A DNA stretch of 9,211 nt, from positions 1 through 9,211 of the forward strand of contig CALMWD010000254.1 of NCBI GenBank assembly GCA_937873105.1, read 5' to 3'. The position numbers were made by a program, and so were the translations under genes. Source of the stretch: an uncultured Rhodanobacteraceae bacterium. GTDB taxonomy: Bacteria; Pseudomonadota; Gammaproteobacteria; Xanthomonadales; Ahniellaceae. A model generated the notes under the pieces. That model was not told the origin of the DNA. It was given only the letters and a program-made list of their open reading frames with translations, and made no database searches. The stretch's first letter is position 1. Each line of letters starts with the position of its first letter. Below, piece after piece: positions 1 through 7,400 of this stretch.

Positions 1-295
1 CACGCTGACCATGGACAAGATCCGCGAGATCGCCGTGCTCAAGCTGATCGGCACGCGCAATCGCACCATCGCCGCCATGATCCTGCAGCAGGCGCTCGCG
101 CTCGGCGCGATCGGCTTCGCGGTCGGGCGCATCACCGCCACCTGGGCCGGCCCGATGTTTCCGAAGTACGTGCTGCTGGTCCCCGCGGATTCGGTCATCG
201 GCTTCTTCGCGGTGATGGCGATCTGCGCACTGGCCAGCGTTGTCGCCATCCGCATGGCGCTCCAGGTCGATCCGGCCGAAGCAATCGGAGGCTGA
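1..295 (+). CDS. ABC transporter permease, FtsX/MacB/DevC-like, C-terminal part
   Basis: This is the C-terminal 97 residues of an inner-membrane ABC permease; the start lies left of the window and the reading frame is open to the edge, so the ATG at 11 is internal. The first visible stretch, around DKIREIAVLKLIGT, matches the conserved 'reEiavlkalGa' segment that precedes the third transmembrane helix in FtsX/MacB/DevC permeases. Two hydrophobic helices follow, at visible residues about 22-43 and 59-84, separated by a short periplasmic loop. The protein ends in DPAEAIGG, like the DPxxAl tail common in this family. It stops one base before the ATPase start and so shares its operon. By family knowledge, such permeases pair with one ATPase dimer and often a membrane-fusion protein, either to export substrates or to do mechanical work on envelope lipids and proteins. 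The substrate cannot be told from this part. Confidence 0.88.
   Translation, partial: TLTMDKIREIAVLKLIGTRNRTIAAMILQQALALGAIGFAVGRITATWAGPMFPKYVLLVPADSVIGFFAVMAICALASVVAIRMALQVDPAEAIGG
287..291 (+). promoter_or_regulatory. Ribosome binding site of the ABC ATPase gene
   Basis: A consensus GGAGG lies five bases before the ATG at 297 and inside the last codons of the permease. It decides the ATPase start: the same frame is open further upstream to an ATG at 240, but that start would overlap the permease, lacks this site and would add 19 residues unlike the family. Confidence 0.85.
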
Positions 296-296
296 G

Positions 297-1076
297 ATGG
301 GCGGTACCGGCATCCGCATTGAAGGACTGTGCAAGCGCTACGGCAGCGGCAACACTGCCGTGGATGCCCTGAAAGGCGTCGACATGCACGTGGCGCCCGG
401 CGAAGTGGTCGGCCTGATCGGACCCTCGGGCTCAGGCAAGAGCACACTGCTGAAATGTCTTGGCGCGGTGATCGATCCGACGGCCGGACGCATGACGCTC
501 GGCGACGAGGTGATCTACGACGACGGCTGGCGCGTGCGCGACCTGCGCGCGCTGCGTCGCGACAAGATCGGCTTCGTCTTCCAGGCGCCCTACCTGATCC
601 CGTTCCTCGATGTCACCGACAACGTCGCGCTCCTGCCGATGCTCGCCGGCGTGCCGAATGCCGATGCGCGCGATCGCGCACGCGAGTTGTTGGCGGCGCT
701 CGATGTGGGGCACCGCGCCCGCGCCCAGCCTTCGCAACTATCCGGCGGCGAGCAGCAGCGCGTGGCGATCGCGCGCGGCCTAGTCAATCGTCCGCCGGTC
801 ATCCTGGCCGACGAACCCACGGCACCGCTCGACTCGGAACGCGCCATGGCCGTGGTGCGCATCCTCAACGAGATGGCGCGGCGCTACGAGACCGCCATCA
901 TCGTCGTCACCCACGACGAGAAGATCATCCCGACGTTCAAACGCATCTACCAGATCCGCGATGGCGTCACCCATGAGCAGGTCGCCAAGTCCAGCCCCGT
1001 CGCAGCCGTTGCGCTGGCGCAGCATGCGCCATCCAACGGAGTCCTGCCAGGAAGTGGATCAGGGTCTTCCCGCTGA
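297..1076 (+). CDS. ABC transporter ATP-binding protein, DevA/LolD type
   Basis: This 259-residue cytoplasmic ATPase would power the permease encoded directly upstream. All nucleotide-binding motifs are visible: Walker A GPSGSGKST at about 42-50, Q-loop glutamine 96 in VFQAPYL, ABC signature LSGGEQQ at 148-154, Walker B ILADEP at 169-174, D-loop APLDS at 176-180, and H-loop histidine 206 in VTHDEKIIPTFKRI. The sequence IPFLDVTDNV after the Q-loop and KIIPTFKRIYQIRDG after the H-loop point to the DevA branch of the MacB/LolD group. The D-loop has proline where many relatives have asparagine (ANLDS). The conserved fold ends near residue 225; the last 30 or so residues, rich in Ala, Ser and Gly, look unrelated to it and are encoded across inverted repeats. 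A good Shine-Dalgarno fixes the start. The substrate is unknown; a DevB/HlyD-like partner would be expected upstream. Confidence 0.93.
   Translation: MGGTGIRIEGLCKRYGSGNTAVDALKGVDMHVAPGEVVGLIGPSGSGKSTLLKCLGAVIDPTAGRMTLGDEVIYDDGWRVRDLRALRRDKIGFVFQAPYLIPFLDVTDNVALLPMLAGVPNADARDRARELLAALDVGHRARAQPSQLSGGEQQRVAIARGLVNRPPVILADEPTAPLDSERAMAVVRILNEMARRYETAIIVVTHDEKIIPTFKRIYQIRDGVTHEQVAKSSPVAAVALAQHAPSNGVLPGSGSGSSR
1006..1039. repeat. Imperfect palindrome in the 3' end of the ATPase gene
   Basis: Arms CCGTTG (1006-1011) and CAACGG (1034-1039) are exact reverse complements. They enclose a second exact pair, TGGCGCA (1015-1021) and TGCGCCA (1025-1031), with a 3-base loop GCA. Unpaired bases CGC and TC form an internal loop between the two stems. 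A further pair, GATCAG (1057-1062) with CTGATC (1073-1078), spans the ATPase stop codon. The base pairing is read directly from the sequence; the function is unknown. It could be an mRNA 3'-end structure, a relic of an intergenic repeat, or chance in GC-rich DNA. Confidence 0.5.
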
Positions 1077-1104
1077 TCTTCGATCGGCTCGACTGTCCGC
1101 CTAG

Positions 1105-1122
1105 GGTCGACATCGTCCGACC
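1105..1122 (+). terminator. Weak candidate terminator after the ABC operon
   Basis: A 5-bp stem, GGTCG and CGACC, has an 8-base loop and is followed by AGTTTGTC. It begins 28 bases after the ATPase stop, a sensible place for termination, but the stem is short and the T-tract poor. The call rests mainly on position. Confidence 0.2.
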
Positions 1123-1162
1123 AGTTTGTCCCGGGTCGTGAGGGTTTGGACGGCGAAGCGAG

Positions 1163-1182
1163 TCGATGCTGCCGGCATTCGA
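1163..1182 (-). terminator. Candidate hairpin terminator between convergent genes
   Basis: TCGATGC (1163-1169) pairs with GCA plus TCGA (1175-1182) with one bulged T and a 5-base loop. It starts 23 bases beyond the eamA stop codon and lies between two convergent genes, so it could end transcription from either side. Neither strand shows a clear U-run after the stem, so a factor-independent role is doubtful. The rest of the 1077-1205 gap shows no promoter or RNA gene that I recognise. Confidence 0.28.
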
Positions 1183-1205
1183 TGGTCGGGCGTGGGCGGT
1201 GGGTA

Positions 1206-2126
1206 TCACTTCCGCGACAGGCTGGCGACCGCCGAACCGATCACGACCACGGCCGCACCGACGTAACCGAGCGTGGTGATGGTTTCCGGCGGCACCAGGG
1301 CCGGATTCAGGCGATGCGCGATTTCGACCGAGACCACGGTGAGCAGCGGCGTCAGCGCCAGCACCACGCCGACGCGCGAGGCTTCCCAGTGCGCCAGCGC
1401 TTCGGCGAAGGCGCCGTAGGCGGCGACGGTATTGATCAGGCAATAGCCGAGCGCCAGCGTGTGCACGGTGTCGAGGCCGACCAGTTGCGAGGGCGATGCG
1501 ATCGGCGTCAGCAGCAGGGCCGAGATCGCGTAGATCACCATCATCACCGCGCCCGATCCGAGATGCTGCAGCAGCTGCTTCTGAGCCAGCGCATAGACCG
1601 CCCAGACTACGGCCGCGACCAGGACGATGGCGGCGCCAAGCAGGTAGCGATCGCTCGGTACGGCCGAATGGCGCGACTGGTCGAAGGCGAACAGGCCGAG
1701 GCCGATCGCCACCGCCGCGACGCCGCTCCACTGCAGCGCGTTGAAACGCTCGCGGAACACGAGGATGCCGCCGATCGACATCAGCAGCGGCGCGGCCTGG
1801 ATCAGCAGTTGCGCGTTCGCCGGCGTGGTGTAGTCGAGTCCGATGGTGTAGCCGACGAAGTTGCCGATCAGCATCACCGACGCCAGCAGCAGCAGCCACC
1901 AGCCGTTGCGCGACAGGCCGCGGAACTGGCCGAAGCCGCCGCGCCAGGCCGTCCACAGCGCCAGCATCAGGGTGGCCGCGACGAAGCGCGACCAGATCAG
2001 GGTCCAGACGTCGACGTGTTCGATGACGAGGCGGATCGCGATCGGCAGCGTCGCCCAGAACACGGCGGTGGTGATGGCCAGCGGCAGACCGATCTGCCAG
2101 CGGCCGGAGGCTTGGTGCAGGGCCAT
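1206..2126 (-). CDS. EamA/DMT-family transporter
   Basis: This 306-residue inner-membrane protein has about ten hydrophobic helices, roughly at residues 12-32, 42-60, 75-94, 102-121, 129-147, 162-180, 192-210, 221-241, 250-270 and 285-304. They fall into two five-helix halves, the duplicated EamA layout of the drug/metabolite transporter superfamily. Family-like features include the helix 4-5 segment with NAQLLIQAAPLLM followed by FRERFNALQWSG, and the equivalent place in the second half, ASRVGVVLALTPLLTV. Such proteins mostly export amino acids or other metabolites, but the substrate cannot be inferred here. I chose the ATG at 2126, giving MALHQ, because a GGAA (2132-2135) sits five bases upstream; an in-frame GTG at 2159 would add 11 residues. 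It lies 58 bases after recD on the same strand, so it could be read through from recBCD or have its own promoter; I see no clear promoter in that short gap. It converges on the ABC operon. Confidence 0.9.
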   Translation of the reverse strand: MALHQASGRWQIGLPLAITTAVFWATLPIAIRLVIEHVDVWTLIWSRFVAATLMLALWTAWRGGFGQFRGLSRNGWWLLLLASVMLIGNFVGYTIGLDYTTPANAQLLIQAAPLLMSIGGILVFRERFNALQWSGVAAVAIGLGLFAFDQSRHSAVPSDRYLLGAAIVLVAAVVWAVYALAQKQLLQHLGSGAVMMVIYAISALLLTPIASPSQLVGLDTVHTLALGYCLINTVAAYGAFAEALAHWEASRVGVVLALTPLLTVVSVEIAHRLNPALVPPETITTLGYVGAAVVVIGSAVASLSRK

Positions 2127-2184
2127 GGGGATTCCAGCGGAAGGCGGCGACGCTAACACGCGCCGCGATGGCCCGATGCGGGCG

Positions 2185-3912
2185 TCACGAAGGATTGCGG
2201 AGCGCGTCGCGGAGTTTCGATTGCAGGCCGCCGGAGCGCGCCACCGGGCGCGCCAGGGCGGCGACGATCACCGCCTCGTCGGCCCACAACGACAGGGAGC
2301 GCTTGGCGCGCGAGGCCGCGGTGTAGAGCAATTGCCGCGACAGGATCGGCGAGTCCGGCGCGGGCGCGAGCAAGACCGCCACGTCGTCGTACTCCGACCC
2401 CTGGCTCTTGTGGATGGTGATGGCGTAGGCGGTTTCGTGCGCCGGCAGCAACGTCGGCAGGAAGGCGCGCGCCGGCACGTCGCCGCGCCCCTCGAACCAG
2501 CCCATCAGCCGACCTTGCGCGTCCGGCAGGGCGACGCCGAGATCGCCGTTGTACAGGCCATGCGCCTCGTCGTTGCGGGTGATCATGACGATGCGGCCGG
2601 GAAACCAGAGGCGGTCGCCCACGCCATGACGTTGCGCCAGCGCCGATTGCAGCATCGCGTTCACCGCGGTCGCGCCCTGGGCCGATTCGCGCAAGGCGCA
2701 CAGCAGTTGTTGCCGCTGCAGGGCGCGCAGGGTGGCGGCGGCGCGCACGGGATCGTGGCGCGTCTGCACGGCGCACTCGTCCAGACATCGGGACAGCCGC
2801 TCGGCCCAGGCCAGCAGGGCCGAGCGCAAGGTCCCGGCGGCGCCGATCGGGTGCCGCTCGACGGCGCCCTCGTTCGCGGCCGCAGCCAGCGCCTCGGCAT
2901 CGCCGGCGCGGATCGCGCGGTTGGCGGCGGTCAGCGCCGGCGTGGCCCGGAACACGTGCTCCAGCCGCACCAGCGCCGGCGCGGCGGCGGCGTCTAGGGC
3001 CTGCACCACGTCGGTCAGCACCGCGCCGGCGGCGATCGACGCGAGCTGATCGGCATCGCCGACCAGCACCAGCCGCGCCTGCGCCGGCAGTGCCGCCAGC
3101 AGGGCGCGCATCTGCGCCAGGTCCAGCATCGAGGCTTCGTCGACGACCACGACGTCGGCGGCCAGCGGCTGCTCGCGGTTGCGTCGCCAGCGTCCGCTGC
3201 GCGGATCGAAGTCGAGCAGGCGATGCAGGGTCTGCGCCTCGAGTCGGGACAGGGTTTCCAGCGCCGTCTGCCAGCCGTCGTCGAGGCGTCCGGACAGCGC
3301 CTCGCGGCCCTGCGCGATCGCCTGCTGCAGTCGTTGCGCCGCCTTGCCGGTCGGGGCGGCGAGGCGGATCGCGAGCGGTGCCTGCTGCGCGCGGCCCAGG
3401 GCCAGCAACAGCCGCACCACGGTCGTGGTCTTGCCCGTGCCGGGGCCGCCGGTCAGCACCAGCAGGCGCTGCCCCAGCGCCGCGCGCACGGCGGCACGTT
3501 GCGCGGCGGTGCGCTCGCCGTCGTCGTCCGCGAACAGCGCCGCGATCCAGTCCGGCGCCGCGTTCGGCACCGCCGCTGCCGCTTGTGCGCGCGCCGCCAA
3601 TGCGGCGGCCACCGCCACCTCGTCGGCGTGGCCGCGCCAGAAGTAGAAGCGATCGTCGTCGTCGAGCACGAAGGGCGTGGGTGCGGCACCGTCGCCGACC
3701 AGGGGCGAGCTCCGGCAGGCCGATGCCGCCTCGGGATCCAGGATCAGTGCGGTGTGGCCGCGGCGCTCGGCCAGGCTCAGGCGTGCGGCGCAACGGGCGA
3801 GCTCGGGCGTGCCGCCGATCGAACGCGTCCAGCGGAAGATCAGCCGATCCAGGTCGCGCCATTCCGGCTCGTGCGGGGTGGTCCCGGGGCCGCGGAAATC
3901 GAACGGGATCAT
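2185..3912 (-). CDS. recD: Exodeoxyribonuclease V alpha subunit RecD
   Basis: RecD is the fast 5'-3' helicase motor of RecBCD, a superfamily 1B enzyme. At 575 residues it is a little shorter than E. coli RecD (608). The N-terminal 130 or so residues form the RecB/RecC-contact domain. Helicase motifs follow in order: Walker A GGPGTGKT at 155-162, motif Ia AAPTGKAAQRL at 185-195, TLHRLL at 228-233, Walker B VVVVDEASML at 254-263, motif III LVGDADQLASI at 283-293, motif V ITIHKSQGSEYD at 498-509, and motif VI LLYTAASRAK at 528-537. All key residues look intact. The start ATG at 3912 overlaps the recB stop as ATGA. An AGAGG at 3923-3927 is ten bases away, so translation is probably coupled to recB. 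The same frame is open upstream for about 720 bases, but that part lies antisense-free within recB on the same strand and is only an out-of-frame shadow of recB. Confidence 0.97.
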   Translation of the reverse strand: MIPFDFRGPGTTPHEPEWRDLDRLIFRWTRSIGGTPELARCAARLSLAERRGHTALILDPEAASACRSSPLVGDGAAPTPFVLDDDDRFYFWRGHADEVAVAAALAARAQAAAAVPNAAPDWIAALFADDDGERTAAQRAAVRAALGQRLLVLTGGPGTGKTTTVVRLLLALGRAQQAPLAIRLAAPTGKAAQRLQQAIAQGREALSGRLDDGWQTALETLSRLEAQTLHRLLDFDPRSGRWRRNREQPLAADVVVVDEASMLDLAQMRALLAALPAQARLVLVGDADQLASIAAGAVLTDVVQALDAAAAPALVRLEHVFRATPALTAANRAIRAGDAEALAAAANEGAVERHPIGAAGTLRSALLAWAERLSRCLDECAVQTRHDPVRAAATLRALQRQQLLCALRESAQGATAVNAMLQSALAQRHGVGDRLWFPGRIVMITRNDEAHGLYNGDLGVALPDAQGRLMGWFEGRGDVPARAFLPTLLPAHETAYAITIHKSQGSEYDDVAVLLAPAPDSPILSRQLLYTAASRAKRSLSLWADEAVIVAALARPVARSGGLQSKLRDALRNPS

Positions 3913-6900
3913 GGGTTCGATGCCTCTGCGGTCGCGAACAGGGCGTCGACCGCCGCGACGAAGTCCGGCGCGAAGCGATGTCGCCACACGCCGGCGCCCG
4001 GGGCGAGCCCCACCGCGCGCACGAACAGGTAGATCGCGTCGCCGAGCGGCAAGGCCGCGGCCCGGTCGCGCTGGCGCCGCGCCAGGTAACGCCGCACCGC
4101 GATCGCGTAGATCAGCGCCTGCCAGCGATAGCCGTGTTCGCTCATGGCGCGGTCCAGGGCCATGCCCTCGTAGTCGGCGAGGCGGTCGCCGAGGCGGTTG
4201 CTCTTGTAGTCGAGCACGTGCACCGCGCCGCCGTGCACCAGCACCAGGTCGATCTTGCCGCTGAGGAAACCGCGCAGCCGGGTTTCGCCCAGCGCGGCCG
4301 GGAGCAGGCCGGTCTCGCCGGCGCCGTCGCACAACCGCCGCAGGGCGGCCAAGTCGAGGCGATCGATGCGGCATTGGAAGCCCATCTCGGCGCGCTCGGC
4401 GCGGGCCTCGATCTCGCCCAGGCGCAGCCCGTCGCCGAGATCGGCGTCGAGTGTGGCCTGCACGCGCTCGATCACGGCATCGACCAGGCGCGGCGCGCGC
4501 GCCGTGTCCACGCGCAGGCCGGCGCGTGCCAGCTGTTCGTGGACCAGGGCGCGCTGCTCGGCGATCGGACGCGCGCGTTCGCGGAGCTCGAAGACCGCGT
4601 GCAGCACGTTGCCGAAGGCGACGCCGCGCCATTCGTCCAGGGCCTGCAGGCGCGGGTCGGCGACCGCCTCGGCGATCGCGATGTCGGGCGCCATCGCCTC
4701 GTCCCGGGCGGCTTCGTCCTCATGCCAGCTCGTCGCCGCGCGCGCCATCAGCGACGAGAAGCTGTAGGCCGCATCGAGCTCGCGCCGGTTCGGCCAGGCA
4801 CGTGCCTTGCGCGCGCGGGCGACCGCCGTCGCAGGCCGCGCCGGTGCGGGTGTCGGTCCGTCGGCGACCCGTGCGATCTCCGGCACCGTCGCCGCCAGTC
4901 CGTCGAGATCGACCTCGTGCAACAGCCAGGCCAGGGCCGAGGCCTGGTCGTCGACGACGGTTCCCGCGTCGGGCAGCACGACATGGCAGGCATGGATGGC
5001 GCGTGTCAGGGCGACATAGAGCAGGCGGGCACGTTCCTGCAGACCATCGCGCGCCGCCAGCGCCCGATGCGCGCCCAGGCGGGCGCTGCCGAGATCGAGG
5101 CAGCGGATGCCGCGCTCGGCATCGGTCCATGCCGGATGGTCGATCCGCACGCCGCGCTGCGCGTCCATGCGCGGCAACAGCACGATCGGGAACTCCAGTC
5201 CCTTGCTGGCGTGCAAGGTCAGCAACTGCACGCGGCCGGCGTCCGATTCGATGCGCAGCTCGTGCTCGCGCGATCCGGCCTCGCCGCGTTGCGCGGTGCC
5301 GTCGCAACGCGCAGCGAACCAGGCCAGCAGCCGGTGTCGTCCCGGTCGATGCTGCGCCTCGGCCTGCAGCAGTTCGCCGAGATGGCGCAGGTCGGTCAGG
5401 GCGCGCTCGCCGTCGAGGCGGGCGAGCAGCCGTGGCGCCGCGGACGCGACGATCTCGTCGACCGCACGCAGCACGCCGTGGCGTTCCCAGGCGTCCGCCC
5501 ATTGCGACAACGGCTCGACACGGGCGCGCCAGGCCGCCTCGTCCGCGGCGTAGCGATGCAGGTCGCCATACCCCGCGCCGAGCAGGCGCGTGGCCAGGGC
5601 CGCGCGCAGCGCGCCGGCGTCGGACGGTTGCGCCAGGGCATGCAGCACGATGCGCAGCTCTTCGGCCCAGGGCGAGGCGAAGACATCGCTGCGGCCGCCG
5701 CTGACGCAGGGAATGTCGTGTCGCTGCAGCACCTCGCGCAGCGCCTCGATGTCGGCGTGGCGCGGCAACAGCACGGCGATGTCGCCCGCGGCCAGCGCGC
5801 GATCGCCGATGCGCCATCGGTCCGGCGCCAGGTAATCGGCGATCAGGGCGGCGCACAAGCCGAAGGCGTCGGCAGTCGCCGCATGCAGCTGCAGCGGCGC
5901 CCAGGGCGCGTCGTCCATGCGCACCAGCGGCGCCGCATCGGCGCGCCCTGCCGCCTGCACCGGCGGGTAGCGGATCGCGGCACCGTCCATCGCGAAGGCA
6001 TCGCGGCGGGCGCCGTACAAGGCATTGGTGGCGGCGACGAGCCCGGTGCTGGCGCGCTGGTTCACGGCCAGGGTCAGGCGTTGCGTCGTGGTTGCCGCGG
6101 CGCGCAGGTAGGTCGCGATGTCGCTGCCGCGGAAACCGTAGATCGCCTGCTTGGGATCGCCGATCAGCAGCAGCAGGCCGCGCACCGCGCCGTCGCGGTC
6201 GCGATGCAGGGCATCGAAGATCGCCCATTGCCGCGCGTCGGTGTCCTGGAACTCGTCGATCAGCGCCACCGGCCACCGTGCATGCAGGCGGTCGGCGAGA
6301 TGGCCGGGCGTGTCGCGCGCCAGGATCGCTTGCGCGTGCACGCGTCCGATCAGGTCGTCGAAGCTCAGCTGTTCGCGCTCGCTCAGGCGCGACGCGCGCC
6401 AGGCGGCGAGCATCGGCAGCACCCGGCGCACGCCCTGCGCGCACAGGAGGGCGTCGCGTTCGATCAGCGCGGCCGCGGCGCGGCGCGCGAACTGCGCGAC
6501 CGGATCGGCCAGGATCGTCGCCGCCCGTTCCGGCACGAGCTGCTCGTGCCAGTTCGCCTCGGCGAACAGTTCCTTGAACTTGTCCCTGAGCCGGGTGTCG
6601 ACGGCGGTGGCGATGTCGGCGCCGGCGATCCAATCCGCGAGTTCGCCCAGGCGCGTGCGCAGCGCCGACTTGCGCGGCCGCAGCGGCAGGGTCGCGGCGA
6701 AATCGCGCAGGCGCGCGGGCCAGCCCGAGTCCGCGAATACTTCGTGCAGTTCCTCGACTTCGCCGCCGACCAGGTGCAGGCCCGGCTGCATCGCGGCCTG
6801 GAGCAGCTTGGCGCGCGCCAGCGGCGGCATCCGCTGCAGCGCGGGCAGGCCGGTGGTTTCGTCGTCGCCGGCAGCGTGTGCCAGCCAGCGCGTCAGGTCC

Positions 6901-7400
6901 TCCAGCAGTTCGTCGCGCAGGGCGTCTTCGGGCACCAGCTCGCCCAGGCGCAGTGCGCTGCCGGCGGCCACGGCCTGTTCCGCGAGGATGCGCTTGCACA
7001 AGGCGTGCAAGGTGGCGATCGGCGCGCGTTCGAGTTCGGCGAGCGCGGCCTGCAGGTGCCAGCGCATGTCGTCCGGCGGCAGCCGTGTCGCCTGCGTGGC
7101 GAACCAGTCCCGCAACTCCGTCGCCTCGGCGGCCAGCGCCGTGCCGTCGTCGCAGCTGCGCAGCGCCCACAGCAGGCGGGTGCGGATGCGTTCGCGCAGT
7201 TCGGCGGCCGCGGCATCGGTGAAGGTCGAGACCACGATGGACTCCGGCCGCAGGCCGTGCTCGACGACGAGGCGCAGGTAGATCGCCGAGATCGTCCAGG
7301 TCTTGCCGGTGCCGGCGCTGGCCTCGACCAGGATGCGCCGATGCGGCGCGCTGGCCGGATCGAGCACGAGTTCGCGCCAGGTCGTGGCATCGCGGCTCAT
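3909..7400 (-). CDS. recB: Exodeoxyribonuclease V beta subunit RecB
   Basis: RecB is the 3'-5' helicase and sole nuclease of RecBCD. At 1163 residues it is close to E. coli RecB (1180). UvrD-like superfamily 1A motifs: Walker A ASAGTGKT at 27-34, motif Ia VVSTFTDAAAAELRERI at 56-72, ATLHALCKRIL at 129-139, motif II ALIDEFQDTD at 379-388, motif III LLIGDPKQAIYGFRGSD at 411-427, motif IV NQRAS at 447-451, motif V TLHASKGLEFPIVLLP at 728-743, and motif VI LLYVALTRA at 793-801. A linker with YSFSSL near 879-884 leads to the C-terminal PD-(D/E)XK nuclease: LHAVFE at 933-938 (metal-binding His), GKIDLV at 1048-1053 (Asp), VLDYKSNRLG at 1062-1071 (catalytic Asp and Lys) and QALIY at 1094-1098. The nuclease thus looks active. 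Motif IV differs from the usual N-[WY]-R-S. The start at 7400 has a GGAGA six bases upstream and overlaps the recC stop as ATGA; its own stop overlaps recD in the same way. Confidence 0.98.
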   Translation of the reverse strand: MSRDATTWRELVLDPASAPHRRILVEASAGTGKTWTISAIYLRLVVEHGLRPESIVVSTFTDAAAAELRERIRTRLLWALRSCDDGTALAAEATELRDWFATQATRLPPDDMRWHLQAALAELERAPIATLHALCKRILAEQAVAAGSALRLGELVPEDALRDELLEDLTRWLAHAAGDDETTGLPALQRMPPLARAKLLQAAMQPGLHLVGGEVEELHEVFADSGWPARLRDFAATLPLRPRKSALRTRLGELADWIAGADIATAVDTRLRDKFKELFAEANWHEQLVPERAATILADPVAQFARRAAAALIERDALLCAQGVRRVLPMLAAWRASRLSEREQLSFDDLIGRVHAQAILARDTPGHLADRLHARWPVALIDEFQDTDARQWAIFDALHRDRDGAVRGLLLLIGDPKQAIYGFRGSDIATYLRAAATTTQRLTLAVNQRASTGLVAATNALYGARRDAFAMDGAAIRYPPVQAAGRADAAPLVRMDDAPWAPLQLHAATADAFGLCAALIADYLAPDRWRIGDRALAAGDIAVLLPRHADIEALREVLQRHDIPCVSGGRSDVFASPWAEELRIVLHALAQPSDAGALRAALATRLLGAGYGDLHRYAADEAAWRARVEPLSQWADAWERHGVLRAVDEIVASAAPRLLARLDGERALTDLRHLGELLQAEAQHRPGRHRLLAWFAARCDGTAQRGEAGSREHELRIESDAGRVQLLTLHASKGLEFPIVLLPRMDAQRGVRIDHPAWTDAERGIRCLDLGSARLGAHRALAARDGLQERARLLYVALTRAIHACHVVLPDAGTVVDDQASALAWLLHEVDLDGLAATVPEIARVADGPTPAPARPATAVARARKARAWPNRRELDAAYSFSSLMARAATSWHEDEAARDEAMAPDIAIAEAVADPRLQALDEWRGVAFGNVLHAVFELRERARPIAEQRALVHEQLARAGLRVDTARAPRLVDAVIERVQATLDADLGDGLRLGEIEARAERAEMGFQCRIDRLDLAALRRLCDGAGETGLLPAALGETRLRGFLSGKIDLVLVHGGAVHVLDYKSNRLGDRLADYEGMALDRAMSEHGYRWQALIYAIAVRRYLARRQRDRAAALPLGDAIYLFVRAVGLAPGAGVWRHRFAPDFVAAVDALFATAEASNP

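Noticed and set aside
967..1956. A 329-codon minus-strand frame spanning the eamA 3' half, the gap and the ATPase tail
   Set aside because: Across eamA it is an out-of-frame shadow. The part over 967-1205, including GKTLIHFLAGLRWM, is antisense to the ATPase tail and matches no family I can name; no good start or ribosome site supports a gene.
1146..2156. A 336-codon plus-strand frame opposite eamA
   Set aside because: The product is His/Gln/Arg/Asp-rich low complexity without domains. The minus-strand frame gives a clean ten-helix EamA protein, so this is an antisense shadow.
3913..4632. Upstream extension of the recD frame to a start near 4632
   Set aside because: It would overlap recB by over 700 bases, and the translation is Arg/Pro/Ala-rich noise. 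The ATG at 3912 with the ATGA overlap and a normal RecD N-terminus is far better.
3060..6970. Several GCTGGTGC octamers, one base from Chi, in recB and recD
   Set aside because: They arise from frequent Leu-Val codons in a GC-rich coding strand, and there is no reason to treat them as recombination hotspots.
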